From the NCBI RefSeq assembly GCF_000003815.2, contig NC_049985.1, forward strand, positions 21,491,491-21,543,443: a stretch of DNA of 51,953 bases, read 5' to 3'. Numbering within the stretch: position 1 is the first letter of the stretch; every line of letters starts with the position of its first letter. The notes below the pieces were generated by a model, which saw only the letters and a program-made list of their open reading frames with translations, had not been told where the DNA came from and made no database searches. This document shows positions 9,201 through 20,200 of the stretch, in pieces. This DNA comes from Branchiostoma floridae. Taxonomy: Eukaryota; Chordata; Leptocardii; Amphioxiformes; Branchiostomatidae. The position numbers and the translations under genes are program-made.

Positions 9201-11846
9201 AGCCCCCCGGGACCTCTAACGGGACGCGTGAAGAAAAAATGATTTGTGACTATGTGAGCCGATGTCTGCCCGGCTCCAGAGCCCGGCCGGGGCCTACATC
9301 GGTTAGACACCGCGCGGAAACCCTGGGTAATGTGACGTAGGCCTAAGTGGTGCTAAAAGCCTATCTAAAAGACAGGCTGACAGAAACAGGCCTATGATGG
9401 ATTGATTGATGATAGATTTGTTGTGTATTACGTGTATTGTATTGTGTGTTAACTTTGTGTGTGCGTGTACCCATTAACAGCAATGTCTATGCCCCTGAGG
9501 GAATCATGCTGAGGAAATACAGAAGTAAATAAATGAATGAAATATGTTTAGCAGACTGGGCCGGGTAAAAAAACACCCCTAAGCCAACCAGAAGAGAATG
9601 GTGACCAGGCTATGCATTTTTTACATGGATGACGTGCATATTGCATATGTATTTGTGTAGCCTCCACTCCATCACGGACAACAACACGTCTGACCACAAA
9701 CGCAGTAGCAGCCATTACTATCTCCATGGCAACGAGTACAAATAGTAATGGGACATCTGCCGATCAAGCTGGAACCATGTCAGGTAAAGAGGAAAATACA
9801 CGCTTGACTTACTAGCTGGTAGATTCTGGTGTTGAGTGTAAAACGATATTTTCAGGAACACCAATCATAGAAAAAGGTTTATGATAATCTTTATTGCAAG
9901 TTCATGCCCGAGGACTAATTGCAGACAAAGTAAAGTAGTGGTATACATACTTGTATACTTTACAGAGAAGGAAAATGAGAACTATAGATAAGTCAAAAGA
10001 GAAATAACGTCTGATCTATATCTATTTCTACTTAAGCTATTTGATGGGTTTGGCTTCTTTATAACTGCTGGTTTGTGAGCCGTTACACATTTCACTGTTT
10101 TCCATCTAAGGTACGTTCACATAGGTCGTGCGAACGTCGTACGATTTTGATGCCATAGAATTTCCAAGCAGGCTGTGACATAACCAACCACCGAGATGGA
10201 TCCAAAATAGCCTTTTGAGTACCAAGACAGTCAAACTTCGCAAGACACGCACATGGCTGTCTTCCAAGATGCCCAAAGTTACGATCGCACGACCTATGTG
10301 ACCACGCCCTAACGTTACATAATTACAGGCGCCATCATAGGAGGTGCAGTAGCGGCTGGTGTCGTCATCTTCATCATAGCAGTCGTTGCCTTTATCGTAT
10401 ACACTAAAAGGTTAGTCATGAGTGTGTGTCTTTACCCTAAACTCTGTGTCTAATTCAAGATCACACAAGATGCACAAGACAGACGAAGTCCGATCGTCTT
10501 TGCCGCACCCTCAGAAATAACCGGTACAGCTAAAAAATGGGAGTAGTCAAATTTCTTGGCAGCTCAGAATGTCTTACGTAGTTAGACATAAGTAGACATG
10601 AATTTCATTCTAACTAACATAGCTCCATTATATTCTAGACAAAGCTTCCTCATCTATCGCATATTGTTGCATGCTATGTAAAAGTTGAAACGTTAAATAC
10701 ATATCTCGTTTTTCTAGTTAGCTATAGTAGCCTATACTTGTATTGATTTGTTCTGCCAGTTCATTCTAGTTACGCTGAAGAAGAGTGATGGATGTCACTC
10801 GAAACGTCCAGAAGTAAATCTCAGTTTTTAATCCAGTTGTAGAGATTGAATTGTATTTGAACATATTCCTATATCATTTTCTACCATCACTTGTACAGAC
10901 GACGACCCAGTGAGAGACATATATATGATGAGCCACTGGATTCCCAGTTTGATCCTGCAGAGTCACCGAGCCATGACACCCAAGGTACGATATCAAATGA
11001 AATACCTGCAAGCAGATAACGTTTCCCTGTGTGTGTCATACTAAGCTTTCACAACTTTGTACAAGGTTTAATTTGTCAACTGCATCTGCTTGAGCGCATG
11101 CCCTCTTGTGATTAGGGCAGTGATCCAATTGTCAATAGAGCTCTCTCTCTCTCTCGCTCTCTCTCTCTGTGTATGTGTGTGTGTGTATGTGTGTGTGTTG
11201 TGTTGTTCATTTACTAAATGTATTTACAAAGTTTGATGGTTTTGTTTAATATTTTACTTTACATTGTACAAGTGGCGGCGTTAATATAAGTTACAAGTTG
11301 CCACCACAAAGTCTCTGTCCTTTTATTTGTATATTTTCATGTATTCTTCTTGAATAATAGAAACAGAATTGTAAGTGCAGAAACTTTCGCGGTGGGTTTA
11401 TATTCGCGTTTTTCGCGGTGGCCGCCGAACCGCGAAATTAAAACCACCGCGAATATTCATTATACAGTATGCGACTACGGTACAGTACTGTAAATACGTT
11501 CGCGGTATGGCGCTACCGCGAATTCCAGACCACCGCGAACATCCCATGTTCCCGCTGCCGCGAAATTAAATCCCCGCGAACTTAAATGCATTTACAGTAT
11601 TCTATACGGTTGCATTTTGTAGGGGCTCTTCTGTCTGACGACGGCGAGTACGTGGACACGTTACCTTCCATGGTAACCTTGCAAGAACCTGCTGCCGGTA
11701 GCGGCCCGGCGGATTCTTCAGTCAGCTCGCGCCAGTTTGGCATCAGTCGTGGCGGCTACGAGAACATCCCACGGCCACCGGTGCCATCTAGCGGACATTA
11801 TCAAGAACTGCAGCGAAATGTCTATCTGAGCTTACGACAATTCTGA
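6186..11846 (+). CDS. Gene 2 (complete): PAN/apple-domain transmembrane receptor with ITAM-type tail
   Basis: Exons 6186-6258, 7957-8196, 9661-9783, 9856-9876, 10329-10410, 10899-10984 and 11623-11846 total 849 nt, that is 282 codons plus stop. Predicted protein: signal peptide (1-24), PAN/apple domain (about 25-104), Ser/Thr-rich stalk (105-145), microexon segment (146-152), transmembrane helix (153-180), basic tail with HIYDEP (about 180-208) and tyrosine array (209-282). The structure is that of genes 1 and 3 with a different ectodomain. The introns carry GC-rich repeats, a CGCGAA element and simple repeats. Inferred role: cell-surface recognition receptor signalling through SH2 proteins. 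Confidence 0.85.
6475..6655 (+). repeat. Degenerate minisatellite in gene 2 intron 1
   Basis: Four to five imperfect units built around 'gtcggtcttcctgaattcat' and 'cgtaaagcgtt', with a period of roughly 30-45 bp. Non-coding. Confidence 0.6.
6773..6936. repeat. Fold-back element with about 41-bp inverted arms
   Basis: The left arm 6773-6813 starts 'cacatgtagcgaaaatcgat' and the right arm 6896-6936 is its near-perfect reverse complement; the spacer is about 80 bp. A third, partial copy lies at 6986-7020. The right arm runs into a (TG)n tract and then a run of G up to 6967. Confidence 0.8.
7957..8196 (+). CDS. Gene 2 exon 2: PAN/apple domain
   Basis: A 240-nt phase 1-1 exon (acceptor gtttcag, donor gtaatg) encoding one complete PAN/apple-type domain with eight cysteines. 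Landmarks are DCNGRDIAIHGGVSLQSCAD, ACCEDPACLSFQYYN, ICFLKNKLCS and a closing MYDRQVSG. PAN domains mediate protein-protein or protein-carbohydrate contacts (HGF, plasma prekallikrein, apicomplexan adhesins). It is the only extracellular domain of this receptor. Confidence 0.88.
8217..8765 (+). repeat. GC-rich repeat with internal palindromes in gene 2 intron 2
   Basis: Two copies of a roughly 100-bp GC-rich block (about 8280-8385 and 8660-8760) share 'cggctgccggg', 'ggggccccggttg' and the near-palindrome 'aagtcggactt'. Base composition is much richer in G+C than the neighbouring sequence. A related GC-rich stretch with 'gcccggccgggg' lies at 9056-9345. Probably remnants of a mobile element. 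No coding frame is credible. Confidence 0.6.
9661..9783 (+). CDS. Gene 2 exon 3: Ser/Thr-rich stalk
   Basis: A 123-nt phase 1-1 exon (acceptor tgtgtag, donor gtaaag) encoding 41 residues, starting STPSRTTTRLTTNAVAA and ending DQAGTMS. Likely O-glycosylated spacer. Paralogous to 3488-3598 and 23005-23076. Confidence 0.82.
9856..9876 (+). CDS. Gene 2 microexon (7 codons)
   Basis: A 21-nt phase 1-1 exon reading GTPIIEK, acceptor attttcag and donor gtttat. Same length, phase and near-identical residues as in genes 1 and 3. Confidence 0.65.
9885..10015. repeat. Dispersed short repeat in gene 2 intron
   Basis: The sequence around 'tttattgcaagttcatgcc' also occurs in related form at 12085-12195 and 48690-48815, each with 'tacatggtag' or a similar sequence nearby. 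It looks like the 3' end of a short or long interspersed element. Absent from the equivalent introns of genes 1 and 3, so it is an insertion specific to gene 2. Confidence 0.5.
10329..10410 (+). CDS. Gene 2 exon 5: transmembrane helix
   Basis: An 82-nt exon, phase 1 to 2 (acceptor aattacag, donor gttagt), encoding AIIGGAVAAGVVIFIIAVVA then FIVYTKR. Uncharged helix followed by a basic cytoplasmic flank. Confidence 0.9.
10899..10984 (+). CDS. Gene 2 exon 6: juxtamembrane tail with YDEP motif
   Basis: An 86-nt exon, phase 2 to 1 (acceptor tgtacag, donor gtacga): RRRPSERHIYDEPLDSQFD then PAESPSHDTQ. It keeps the HIYDEP motif of gene 1. Confidence 0.87.
11140..11205 (+). repeat. (CT)n/(GT)n microsatellite
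   Basis: A run of 'ctctctct' followed by 'gtgtgtgt' in the last intron of gene 2. Confidence 0.85.
11370..11598. mobile_element. CGCGAA palindromic MITE-like element, copy A
   Basis: About 230 bp with repeated 'ttcgcggtgg' on one side and 'ccaccgcgaa' on the other, ending near 'tgcatttacag', the inverse of 'gtaagtgcag' at the start. Related copies are at 29709-29915 and 47313-47465. It sits immediately upstream of the last acceptor of gene 2. The class of element is unknown. Confidence 0.7.
11623..11846 (+). CDS. Gene 2 terminal exon: ITAM-type tyrosine array
   Basis: A 224-nt last exon (acceptor attttgtag) ending in TGA. It starts GALLSDDGEYVDTLPSMVTL as in gene 1, then has YENI, ten residues, YQEL, four residues, YLSL and LRQF. 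The spacing of the first pair is wider than the canonical 6-8. YENI is also a pYxN-type Grb2 SH2 site, and the PRPPVP between the tyrosines could serve as an SH3 ligand; both are inferences. Confidence 0.88.
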
Positions 11847-12214
11847 TGCCCTGTTGTACACTTTTTGTCAACAGCATAATGATTCATTTAAACTTCATGT
11901 ATCGGCAGGATCCCTGTATTGTGTTACCTTCAATACATGTTGATATAAGTTTATTGGCCTTTGCTTCATAATGATCAACAGCATATCTGTTGAAATAGAT
12001 GTTGGAGCTTCCGCTTCCGAGTTTGTTTGCATTCGAATATTCAGGAATTATTTCCCTCCTGAATACTCTTTTATATATAATGCCTATTTTTGTTTTGATA
12101 AAGTTTTTATAGCAAGCAATTATATCTGCAAGTTCATACCCGTAGGCTAATTGCAAGTACATGGTAGAAACAATATAGAGAATATACTTGTAACAATGAA
12201 CTGTGATCAATTTA

Positions 12215-13020
12215 TTACCTCCATGAAAAATGGAGGTATAGTTTTGAGTGTGTCTCTCTGTGTGTGTGTGTGTGTGTGTGTGTGTCTGTGTGTTTGTGTT
12301 TCCGGATAGTTGTGATCATCATAACTTGAGAACCTCTCGATGGACTACGATGATATCTGGTATGTGGGTAGGGGTTGGGAAGACGAAGGTCAAGGTCAGT
12401 TTTGGGCCCCCTGGTGTGAGACCTTGGTACTGCAGCGCAACTTCCGGTTTTGCTATCTCGTTGTTCTGAACATGCTATGGTCAAGATTTTTGCAGTATTA
12501 GATAGCTCTTGTGCTCAGGAAAAATGACATGAGTTTGGGCCCCCTAGCGTCTAGTTTTGGGATAGCAGGGGCATTTTTGTCAAAAACTTCTGACGAGGAT
12601 AACTCAAGACGGGAACAACGGATTTTCATGATTTTTGGTCTGTCGGTACCTTACACAATGCTGTAGACGATATGATACTAATTATGCAAAATAGGAGTAC
12701 ATTTGCATAATTAATGAGAATATTCTATCATAGCAGTTTTTTTCAATGTATCTCTTGTCCTGGACGTGATATGGTCGTGACATTTGGGTGGTAGATAGCT
12801 TTTAGCGTCATGACAAAGTGGGGCAAGTTTCAATCCCCTAACATTTGATTGTAGAACTGCAGGGGCGTTTTTGTCAAGACACTCCAAAGAAGATAACTGC
12901 AAAAAGGAACGACGAATTGCCTTCATTTTAGGTATGCAGGTAGCTTGGGCAAAGATGTTCATAATGATATGCATTTTATGCAAATGAGGACTTAATTTGC
13001 ATAAGTAATGAGAAATTGTA
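12215..13020 (+). repeat. Dispersed repeat of the ATTACCTTCGCC family (plus), with (GT)n
   Basis: Starts 'attacctccatg', contains a (TG)n run at about 12258-12285, then 'gggccccctagcg', 'aattatgcaaa' and 'tttgcataattaatgag'. The second half (about 12720-13020) is a diverged repeat of the first. Non-coding, between genes 2 and 3. Confidence 0.6.
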
Positions 13021-13609
13021 TAATTCCATTATTTGCAATAACTGGACTTCGATAAATGTAACGCTTGTTAATTATAATCAGTGGAACACATGCGGATATC
13101 ATATATGCAAAAATTGCAAAACAACTTAATGATTAATTATCTGAATTGGGAATTTAACTTGTGACATGTGTACTGTACATTATTTAATGATGAACAACAC
13201 CATGCATAAATCATGTTAATGTTAAGTCATTTGCATGAAATTAACAAAATCTCTAGATATTCATGAGGGTATGAGGTCGCCGAATTTGAGTTATGCAAAG
13301 AGACTACTCGCATACTAGTGTTGGCTATATCTAGATAGGTTGGGTTTGACATCTTTTTTTGGAAGCAGAGGAAGACAAAGAGTCCCGCTTTTTTCTATAC
13401 TTTGAGGGTTTTGTGATTTTAAGGTATCAGAAAGTGGCTTTCTGTTCGTCCGTAAATGTGGGAAAGTTTGGGAATATAATCATTGTGATTTTTCTTAACA
13501 ATGTGGTTCTTTCGGTGTGGTTAAATGAACATTTGGAAATAAAATGTTTTTCGTCTTCCACTGCTTTAGATGCACAGAACGAACAGAATATTCTGTGGCT
13601 ATGTTTCAT

Positions 13610-13891
13610 GGTGCAATGGCCAAGTGGGTAGAGTGTTCGCCTTGCATTCGGTAGGTCATGAGTTCGATCCCCGGCCGAGTCATACCAAGACTCTAAAAAT
13701 GGCACATGCTGCTTTCTCTGCTTAGCACTCAGCACTAATGAGGAAGAGTATGGAAGTTAAACACACATCACTACCAGCGGACCAGCCCCCTGCTGTAGTG
13801 ACTTGCACAAATGTGTGGCCCAAGGGCTTCGAAGTGGAGATGGGCGCCACCCTACGCATCTGTAGATGCATGGGCAAACTGTAACTTTTTT
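13610..13891 (+). mobile_element. tRNA-derived SINE (plus copy)
   Basis: The head resembles a tRNA: A box 'tggccaagtgg' at 13617-13627 and B box 'agttcgatcc' at 13661-13670, about 43 nt apart. The body continues through 'cagccccctgctgtagtgac' and a conserved 'gggcgccaccctacgcat', ending in a T-rich tract. A second copy in the opposite direction is at 33030-33280. The pol III boxes and the pair of copies support a SINE rather than a functional tRNA. Confidence 0.8.
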
Positions 13892-14078
13892 TATGTTTCA
13901 TGTATTCATGACGCGCTCGCTTATCGAAATTTAAAAATCGGATCTAGATCGGTTTCCACTTGTACTCCAATATTAATTTGGCTGAATTGATCCTATATTG
14001 AGAATTTCTCTTGCAAGAATAGGTCGTTTCAGTGACCCCTATGTGTCTAGTGGTGTTTCCAATGGAACGATCTGTCAC

Positions 14079-14099
14079 TGACCTCATGATATGAGGTCA
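14079..14099. promoter_or_regulatory. Palindrome of AGGTCA half-sites upstream of gene 3
   Basis: Two 9-bp arms, TGACCTCAT and ATGAGGTCA, around a 3-bp centre, about 125 nt before the gene 3 ATG. AGGTCA is the nuclear-receptor half-site, here as a widely spaced everted repeat. Position makes a promoter role possible; nothing else supports it. Confidence 0.3.
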
Positions 14100-14221
14100 T
14101 ATCACTTGCCTTTTGTTTGACATGCTCCTATGTGCACAGTGAGATTACCTCCTTCAACTTGTAGAAGGTGAAGTAAACACTTACAACCGTTGCACAGCCC
14201 CAGTCTTTGCCTCGATCCGCC

Positions 14222-14294
14222 ATGAAATTACTACTGGAAAGAACCATTCAGCTCCTGATAGAAGTTAGCATTTTGAGAATGGTGATAGCGAGAG
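14222..14294 (+). CDS. Gene 3 exon 1: signal peptide
   Basis: A 73-nt coding part from ATG to the donor gtaagt (phase 1), reading MKLLLERTIQLLIEVSILRM then VIARG. Same length and phase as gene 2 exon 1. It is less hydrophobic than usual (internal Glu and Arg), so it is a weaker signal peptide and could be a signal anchor in isolation. Confidence 0.65.
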
Positions 14295-17200
14295 GTAAGT
14301 ACGTTGTAACCGTAACGTTGTGCTGCTTTGTTGTGTATGGCTATGTATTAAATACGTAATGCATCCGACTTGATTGGGCTTTGGCCGTGACTTCCCCATT
14401 ATCACAGCCAGCAAACTGTCGAGGAGCGAAAAGCTGGAGTTAGTTGCTTTGGCCTCTATCCCATGATTTCTTCGTCAACGTCAAATTTCAAATAACCCAA
14501 TCGTCAGTTTGACTAGTATTGATTTTCAATGCAAGGATTCAAGGCTAAAACGTACCTTAAATCAAAAGGAGATATATACCTTTTTACGATGCCCTTCACT
14601 AAAGGCACCTATTTCTTGGAAGGTCTCGGAGGGAAGGGGGTGGTGGGGATGGTGGCATCATTTAAGTACTAAAATGTTGTGTTAAGAAGGTATATTGAAT
14701 AAACGTAAATACGTATACGATGTTCGTTTTACTTTCATTATAGCATTAGAAATTCGTTTTGAGAGAACGAAAGAGTCATTATGAGTCATACGTCCATTCA
14801 TGCAATTTTACAATTTCCTTGTCAAATATCGTATTAAAGACTGTAATGTTAGTTCACCTAAGTATCCGCAGATGGACTTGATATCCCTAAATGCCCTGTT
14901 TGATTTCTAAATACAGCGGATATGTTATCCCGCAGATAAATGTGAACTAGCGTTTCCTAACATTTGGAAATTATGTTCCCCGGACCAAATGATAACCATA
15001 AACCGGTATAGATGCTCCCTGTTGTTCTCTACCAGGATTTTAAAACAGTTATGTGTCTAGAAATTTGGAGAACTGGTAATCGTGGTGTTTTTCTTTGCAA
15101 TCCGTTAGACCAGCCTTACTGCTATAGTGACCTACCAAATTAATGTTTCCATATCACTTGTATCAGGTTGTTTCCCTGTTAGACCAGCCTTACTGCTATA
15201 GTGACCTGCCAATATTTCCCTATCACTTGTGTCTGGTTGTTTCCCTGCCAGACCGACTTTACGTTCAACTCTTGCTGCTTAGAGAAAGCACACCTATTTA
15301 ATCTTTACGTGCAACCAAACTGAATCTGTTTCCACATTTAAAACTGGATTGAAGAGAGGCTATTTGATACTCTAAAGTGTCTTAGCCCAGTCGCCCCGAA
15401 AAGGTATGGGGGCATTCAGTGGCAGTCAGTTTACACTAGCCGGACTTATTGGGTGCTTTTATAGTGCACCCTCCCACTTTTGTAAATACATTTACGATGT
15501 TGTGAAAGGTACGTTTACTATGATCGCAGACTGTTAGTTAACACTCTTACATTTCCCAACCTGAACTTGGTCAATATATTACTATATTACTCGTAACGGC
15601 GGCACAGGTGGGGGGCTGCCCCCCTCCCGAAAAATATGTTGGGGGGCGCCTTCTGAATTTTTTGACTGATGGAAATTTCATTAAAACTAAGCTAGTCTAA
15701 CGGCAAAAGTTACCCGTGAAAATGAAGGAAATTGTGTTTCAGATAGTCCATATTTCAAAATTTCGCCGGACCTCCGGATCCCTTGTGACGGCTCGCGCCT
15801 TCGGCACTGAACATGGTGAAAATATGTTGCGGGGTCGTCGCCCTGAAAGACCTTCAAACTACTAATAGAAATTAATTATCGAACTTAGCTTGTAAGAAAA
15901 ATGTGCACCTCAAATGCAGATGGCGTTTTAAAGGGTCGAGATTTCGACGGCTCGCGCCATTCGCCGTCGAAATCGTAAAAATATATTGAGTTGCGTCGTC
16001 CTCAATAAATTAAGCTAACACCATGCAAATTTCTAATAGAAAGGCTATTGAACTTAGCTTAGTCTCAGGGCAAATTCTGTCCCCCAAAATTCAGGAAATG
16101 GCGTTTCAAGGGGTCAGGATTTCAAAGTTTTCCTGAGGGAGCATGCGCCGCCGAAACCCTCATGATTGTCGCTCGTTCGGCGCTACGCGTAACGTCTTCG
16201 GCGCTACCTGTGCTGAAAATTACGACTCAGTATAGTTCCTCCCGCCAGTAGAAATTTGTTGCCGCCGCCTTTGATTCCAGCAACTCAATACTATACATCA
16301 TTATGTATTGAACTTAGGTCTCAGTAATGCACCGTTTGATTTACCGTCAGTTTAATCTACATTATGTTTTCTACAGCTGCGCCTGCAGCAGCAGGTTTGT
16401 GGCCCTTGAACGCACAGCACGGAGCATCAGACATAACAGGAAACGGAAATGACGGGACAGCAACAGGAACCCAGTTGGCCCCAGGTCCGTATGGAGACGC
16501 TAACGGGGCTTTCCTGTTTTCGGGAAATAAAAGTTCATACATCGACATTCCCAACAATGGCAGGTTGGATGTGCGTTATTCCTTCACCATACTGGCGCAC
16601 ATCTATCCTACCGGAGAGGCTGGACCAATCTTTGACTACGTCGGGAACAACAGCGATATTTGGAACTGGTCATTACACTTCTGGCAGTACTCTCCACATA
16701 GCCTGCAGATGCGGTAAGGTTTTGAAGACCTGTCACAAAATTGACACGTTAGAATTACTATTACCCGTTCTCTCTCCGCTCCCCGTTTATAGTCATGTTA
16801 TTGAAATGTACTAATCCCTCGCTGCCTCTTTTCACTGATGACGTCAGTTCCCCAAACAAATTTGTGCATTGCCAAAGAAAGAATAATATTTTAATCATAC
16901 CACAGGTATGGGTTGATCTTTCATCTTCTTCTGCTCGTGGCAAACTTCAAATTGATTCATCTCTGTCCTTTTAGGGTCAAATGACCTAAAGTAAATTTTG
17001 GCTAAAAGGTAGAGTGGGCAAATACCCCAAACGTTTTGTCCGCTTTTTCATATCTGCCTTTGAAATGATTTTATTGAGTATTTTTGCTGTTTTTATTTAA
17101 AAAAATGTATATTGCCCTCTGTACATGGTATTGCAAACAAATGACCTTAAACTTGTTATAGTCGATATTTATTCAGATAATCCATGTACAACTTCTTTGG

Positions 17201-20200
17201 CATAAGCATGGTGGCAGAGTGGCACTTATAGATGATGTATTGGGGGGGGGGGGATTGGGGGTAGTTTCGGGTTAGCAACCTCCCGTTCCGGCGTCAATGA
17301 TCTAGACCCCGTCACCTGGCATTGTGAGTTCTTCCAGGCGCACCTGACTCATTCAATTAAATGAACAGCCAATTTTCTGGCCTGATTAATCAAATGATTT
17401 GTTTGTTGGAGATTTTAGGCCATTTTTATGCGAAAAATATAATTTAGAACAGTCCATTCATGCTCAGGGGGAATTTTTAGATTCAATAGGGGTTTCAGGG
17501 GAGAGTCCATTCTTGCATGGAGGGGGTTGAATTAAGTTTAAATTTGGACCAGGGTGATGATTCAAAATTATAGTTTTGGAGCGGCAGTGTTTTTCGTTCA
17601 TTTTACATGTTGGTACGACTGGAAGGGTCTATTCTTGTGCGGGGCAAATCTTTGAAATTCAATTTCGGTTAAGGTTGATTACATGCGAAGTCTATTTTTC
17701 AGTGGAAGTGTTTTTAGAACTGGTCCATTTTAATTAGAGTACATTCTCGCATGGGGGTTGACTTTTTTAAATTCACGTTTTTTGGTGAATGGTTGAAATA
17801 TGCTCGTTTTATTTAAACTTGTCTATAAGCTGTAATCTGTATTTCCTCGCAAAAGTTGCCCGTCTAAAAGTTAAAATTAATTGTTTATTCTCATTTTTGA
17901 ATTGGCTGGTATTATTCTTGTCTGCTAGGCCGGTAGGTAGACATGGTGAGTTTTCACCTCACATCGTTGCCGAGGTGTTGCAACAGAACGCTTGGAACTA
18001 CGTGGGTACAACTTACCACAGTGCAACAGGAAATTTGCATCCATCTGGAACAACGGCAAACTGGCACGTGAAAAACATATCGGTGTTGCCGAAGTTGCGA
18101 GTCAGTACCCTGTCCGGGTCGCGGTGAGGGCCCAGGACGAAGATGATCCTCGGTACTTCGCGGGCCGTATCGCCTGCCTGCAGCTGTACAACTTCGCCAT
18201 GACTCAAGAACAGATTGTGGCAGCGCGTCATGTGTGTCAAGGTAAGTTCAATGTCTGTGTCATATGGCATCAATTCCGTGTATGTGCAGAGCAGATCATT
18301 AGCCAATGTCCCTGCACATGCGTACTCGGATGTGTAAAAGCGCTTCTACATGGAAACAAGAAATCAACCTAGATACGTTTGTACCCAAAACAAAACCAGA
18401 GTCACATGTGAACCACTAAAGGCTGACGTGCGTGTGGAAGGTCGGACGTCACCTTTCTAATGTCACACGTGACGTCTATTAAGAATAACGTGTTCTTCGG
18501 TCTGGGAGGTAAAAAGTGTACCTTCTGTCTGTACCGTGTATGTGGCACTGTTAATGTAAGTTACAAACTTGAGTGCAGTGCCACATTGTCTCGTCTGTCC
18601 AAAAGCAAATTAATACAAAAATAAGATAAAAAAATAATGTGTACGCATTATTCCTTATTTTTTTGACACGGACATGATGTCAAATGATATATGGTTGTCC
18701 TATAGAAGTATGGCATCATTTCCGTGTCAAAATATCGTATCTAAAAATGTACCTTAAAATAGCGAAAATGCGTATACGAAATACGTTTTTTGCTATCAAA
18801 ACGCTATAGATTTACGTGCACGATATTGTCTCGAAACAAAAATATTTGTTGTTTAGTTGTATTCCGTGATACGCAACAAATTTTACTCTGCTAAGATATC
18901 GTAGCAAAACATGATATCATTGTATTCCGTTACACTCAGCAGTATCCACTTTGCTGAGATACCATTAGAAAACGTATGTTATCAGGTGTCCGATATCAAA
19001 ATATTGTAAGGTTCTTTCAAGTGGGCATTGTCCATAAGGCCCTTTCCTTTTACCGAAACGACGTTTTTCTCATGTTATGATTGAAGTGTCTTAGACGTAA
19101 ATACGTTTATTTAAGGTACAATTTCTATAATACGTATTACTAAGTTTGACTCGGAAATGATGCCACAATACACATTGCTGCGATCCACCCGGCAGCCGAC
19201 AAGGAGTGAGTTCTTGATGAGCGTAAGCTCAAAAAGAAAATAGAGTGGAATCGAAATCGACTCCAGATATAATGAGAATGAGAAGTTTTCATTCAACGTC
19301 GTATTTTTTTTCAGGCATCCGACTCGTGGGTGGAAGTTCGTCCAGGGAGGGCAGGGTTGAAGTGTACCATGACGGACAGTGGGGGACCGTCTGTGACGAC
19401 AGCTTTGACATCAACGACGCCAACGTGGTCTGCCGTCAGCTGGGATACACAAGCGCTGTAGAGGTCCGACCTCATGCAGCCTTCGGGGAGGGGACCGGGC
19501 AGATTTGGCTGGATGGCGTGGCCTGTTACGGTTCCAAGGCGAGCATCGAAGACTGCAGCCACAACGGATGGGGCTCGCATAACTGTGGGCACAGGGAGGA
19601 CGTTGGTGTGGTCTGCTCGGGTTAGTCAAGAGTTTTTTTAAGCGATGTGAACGTGTGGAAGTATGCGGTCCTTACGTCTAACGTTTAAGTTGACGAAGAT
19701 GAAAGGACGCCAATATTATTCAATATCTCTGTACGGTTCGTTATTTTCATTTTGAATGAAAGCATAAAAAAGCCGTTTCGAAAGAACGAAAGGGTCCTTA
19801 TGAATGATGTCTGTTGACTTCATGTACGATGTTGAGATGGGGACGTTTACGATATTGCAACGATAATGCTATGATATCGTACAATATCGCATATCATAGC
19901 AACATTGAAATTAATATGTATGTAGTAGAGACGTAACGCCATTTCGCTACGATAAACGATATGATGACGTACAGTTTAATTCACGTCACGTGTGAAACAA
20001 AGTACGTGACGTGTGACATAAGGTACGTTACGTCTTTTACAGATGTCACACGCCACATGGTCCTGTGTTTAATTCAAAGATACGTGACGTCTTTTACGTG
20101 CGACCTCAAACATGTCACACTTCTAGTCGTCACACATCAATGTATGTCCCCCTTTATTCATGTGACTACCATCAAGCAGCGACGCCTTGCGGACCTCATT

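Noticed and set aside
13610-13685. Possible tRNA gene on + strand (A and B boxes)
   Set aside because: No acceptor stem pairing was found, the sequence continues into a body shared with 33030-33280, and the boxes fit a SINE head.
15300-15420. LINE C-terminal fragment (ESVSTFKTGLKRGYL)
   Set aside because: Only about 15 residues resemble the RT tail and there is no further support.
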